NCBI GenBank assembly: GCA_030629865.1
Contig: DAOVOC010000060.1
Location: forward strand, 1-5,780
Source: a bacterium
GTDB taxonomy: Bacteria > Babelota > Babeliae > Babelales > GCA-2401785
Direction: 5' to 3'
DNA: 5,780 nt
In this document: positions 5,549 through 5,780 of the stretch, piece by piece
Layout: each line of letters starts with the position of its first letter
How positions within the stretch are numbered: position 1 is the stretch's first letter
Position numbers and translations under genes: made by a program
Notes under the pieces: generated by a model
What the model was told of the DNA's origin: nothing
Databases searched by the model: none
Seen by the model: the letters and a program-made list of their open reading frames with translations, nothing else

Positions 5549-5780
5549 ATGATAGAGAAATTGGTTTCATTTTTATGGGGAAAACTAAAGGGTGACGAGG
5601 CCCGGAAGTTTTTTTATCTTTCTGTTGGAGCATTTTGCCTAGTCGGTGCTCAATGGCCGATTAGAGTTCTGCGTGACAGTATTTTTATAAACACTGTTGG
5701 AAGTGTTTTTCAGCCAAATGCAAAAATTTTAGCTTTGCTTTTTTGTTTTCCATTAACACTTTTTTATACAGCTCTTGTTC
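5549..5780 (+). CDS. tlc: ADP/ATP (NTP) carrier of the Tlc/NTT family, N-terminal part, cut by window edge
   Basis: Members of this family are multi-helix (usually 12) membrane carriers that exchange host ATP for bacterial ADP or import nucleotides; they are found in Rickettsiales, Chlamydiae, Dependentiae and plastids. The 77 visible residues begin MIEKLVSFLWGKLKGDEARKF. A first hydrophobic segment follows at about 21-36, then the family-like QWPIRVLRDSIFIN (35-48, matching the LRD-x-x-D-x-L segment after TM1), and a second hydrophobic segment begins at about 60. ATG 5549 is the first good start in frame. Its ribosome-binding site is weak: AGGA at 5532-5535 is 13 bases away. Whether it is an ATP/ADP antiporter or a paralogue for other nucleotides cannot be judged from this fragment. 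Its place behind atpDC links ATP synthesis with ATP import. Confidence 0.85.
   Translation, partial: MIEKLVSFLWGKLKGDEARKFFYLSVGAFCLVGAQWPIRVLRDSIFINTVGSVFQPNAKILALLFCFPLTLFYTALV

Noticed and set aside
5521..5552. Two tiny overlapping ORFs (5521-5538, 5 codons; 5535-5552, 5 codons) chaining into the translocase start
   Set aside because: The second stop overlaps ATG 5549 as ATGA, echoing the secA leader, but five codons and poorly spaced ribosome-binding sites are expected by chance.

Overview
This is a moderately AT-rich bacterial window holding two divergent blocks that share an intergenic control region near 3300-3567. The organism is probably host-dependent. A non-mitochondrial-type ADP/ATP (NTP) translocase begins at the right edge, and that family is typical of energy parasites such as Rickettsiales, Chlamydiae and Candidatus Dependentiae (TM6). 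Dependentiae is my best guess, made from the gene set; no phylogeny could be run.

Minus-strand block, read right to left. secA (752-3292) encodes a full-length preprotein translocase ATPase. It is followed by an initiator tRNA-fMet (603-679) with its own promoter and a GC-rich terminator (558-585). Next comes the N-terminal two thirds of an Lgt-family protein (1-522), cut by the window edge. SecA and Lgt act in the same export and lipoprotein branch. The Lgt homologue lacks several residues needed in E. coli Lgt and has a cysteine cluster instead.

The secA leader is the most interesting part. Between a plausible promoter (3420-3449) and secA lies a short ORF (3292-3393, up to 33 codons). It has a ribosome-binding site, a basic N-terminus and a hydrophobic core, and its TGA overlaps the secA ATG as TGATG. 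The RNA can form an 11-bp helix over the leader-ORF ribosome-binding site. The same element could instead pair with the secA ribosome-binding site. This looks like a translationally coupled leader controlling secA, comparable in position and logic (not in sequence) to SecM-secA, but very short.

Plus-strand block. atpD (3568-5049, F1 beta) and atpC (5065-5322, epsilon) form a two-gene unit with no other ATP synthase genes beside it. Epsilon is only 85 residues, so it lacks the C-terminal helical inhibitory domain, and beta has an altered DELSEED loop, the surface that domain normally contacts. A weak terminator follows atpC. Then comes a 226-base gap with a possible short RNA or attenuated leader ending in a clear intrinsic terminator (5463-5490), 58 bases before the translocase gene (5549 to the edge). 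Local ATP synthesis or hydrolysis and import of host ATP therefore sit side by side.
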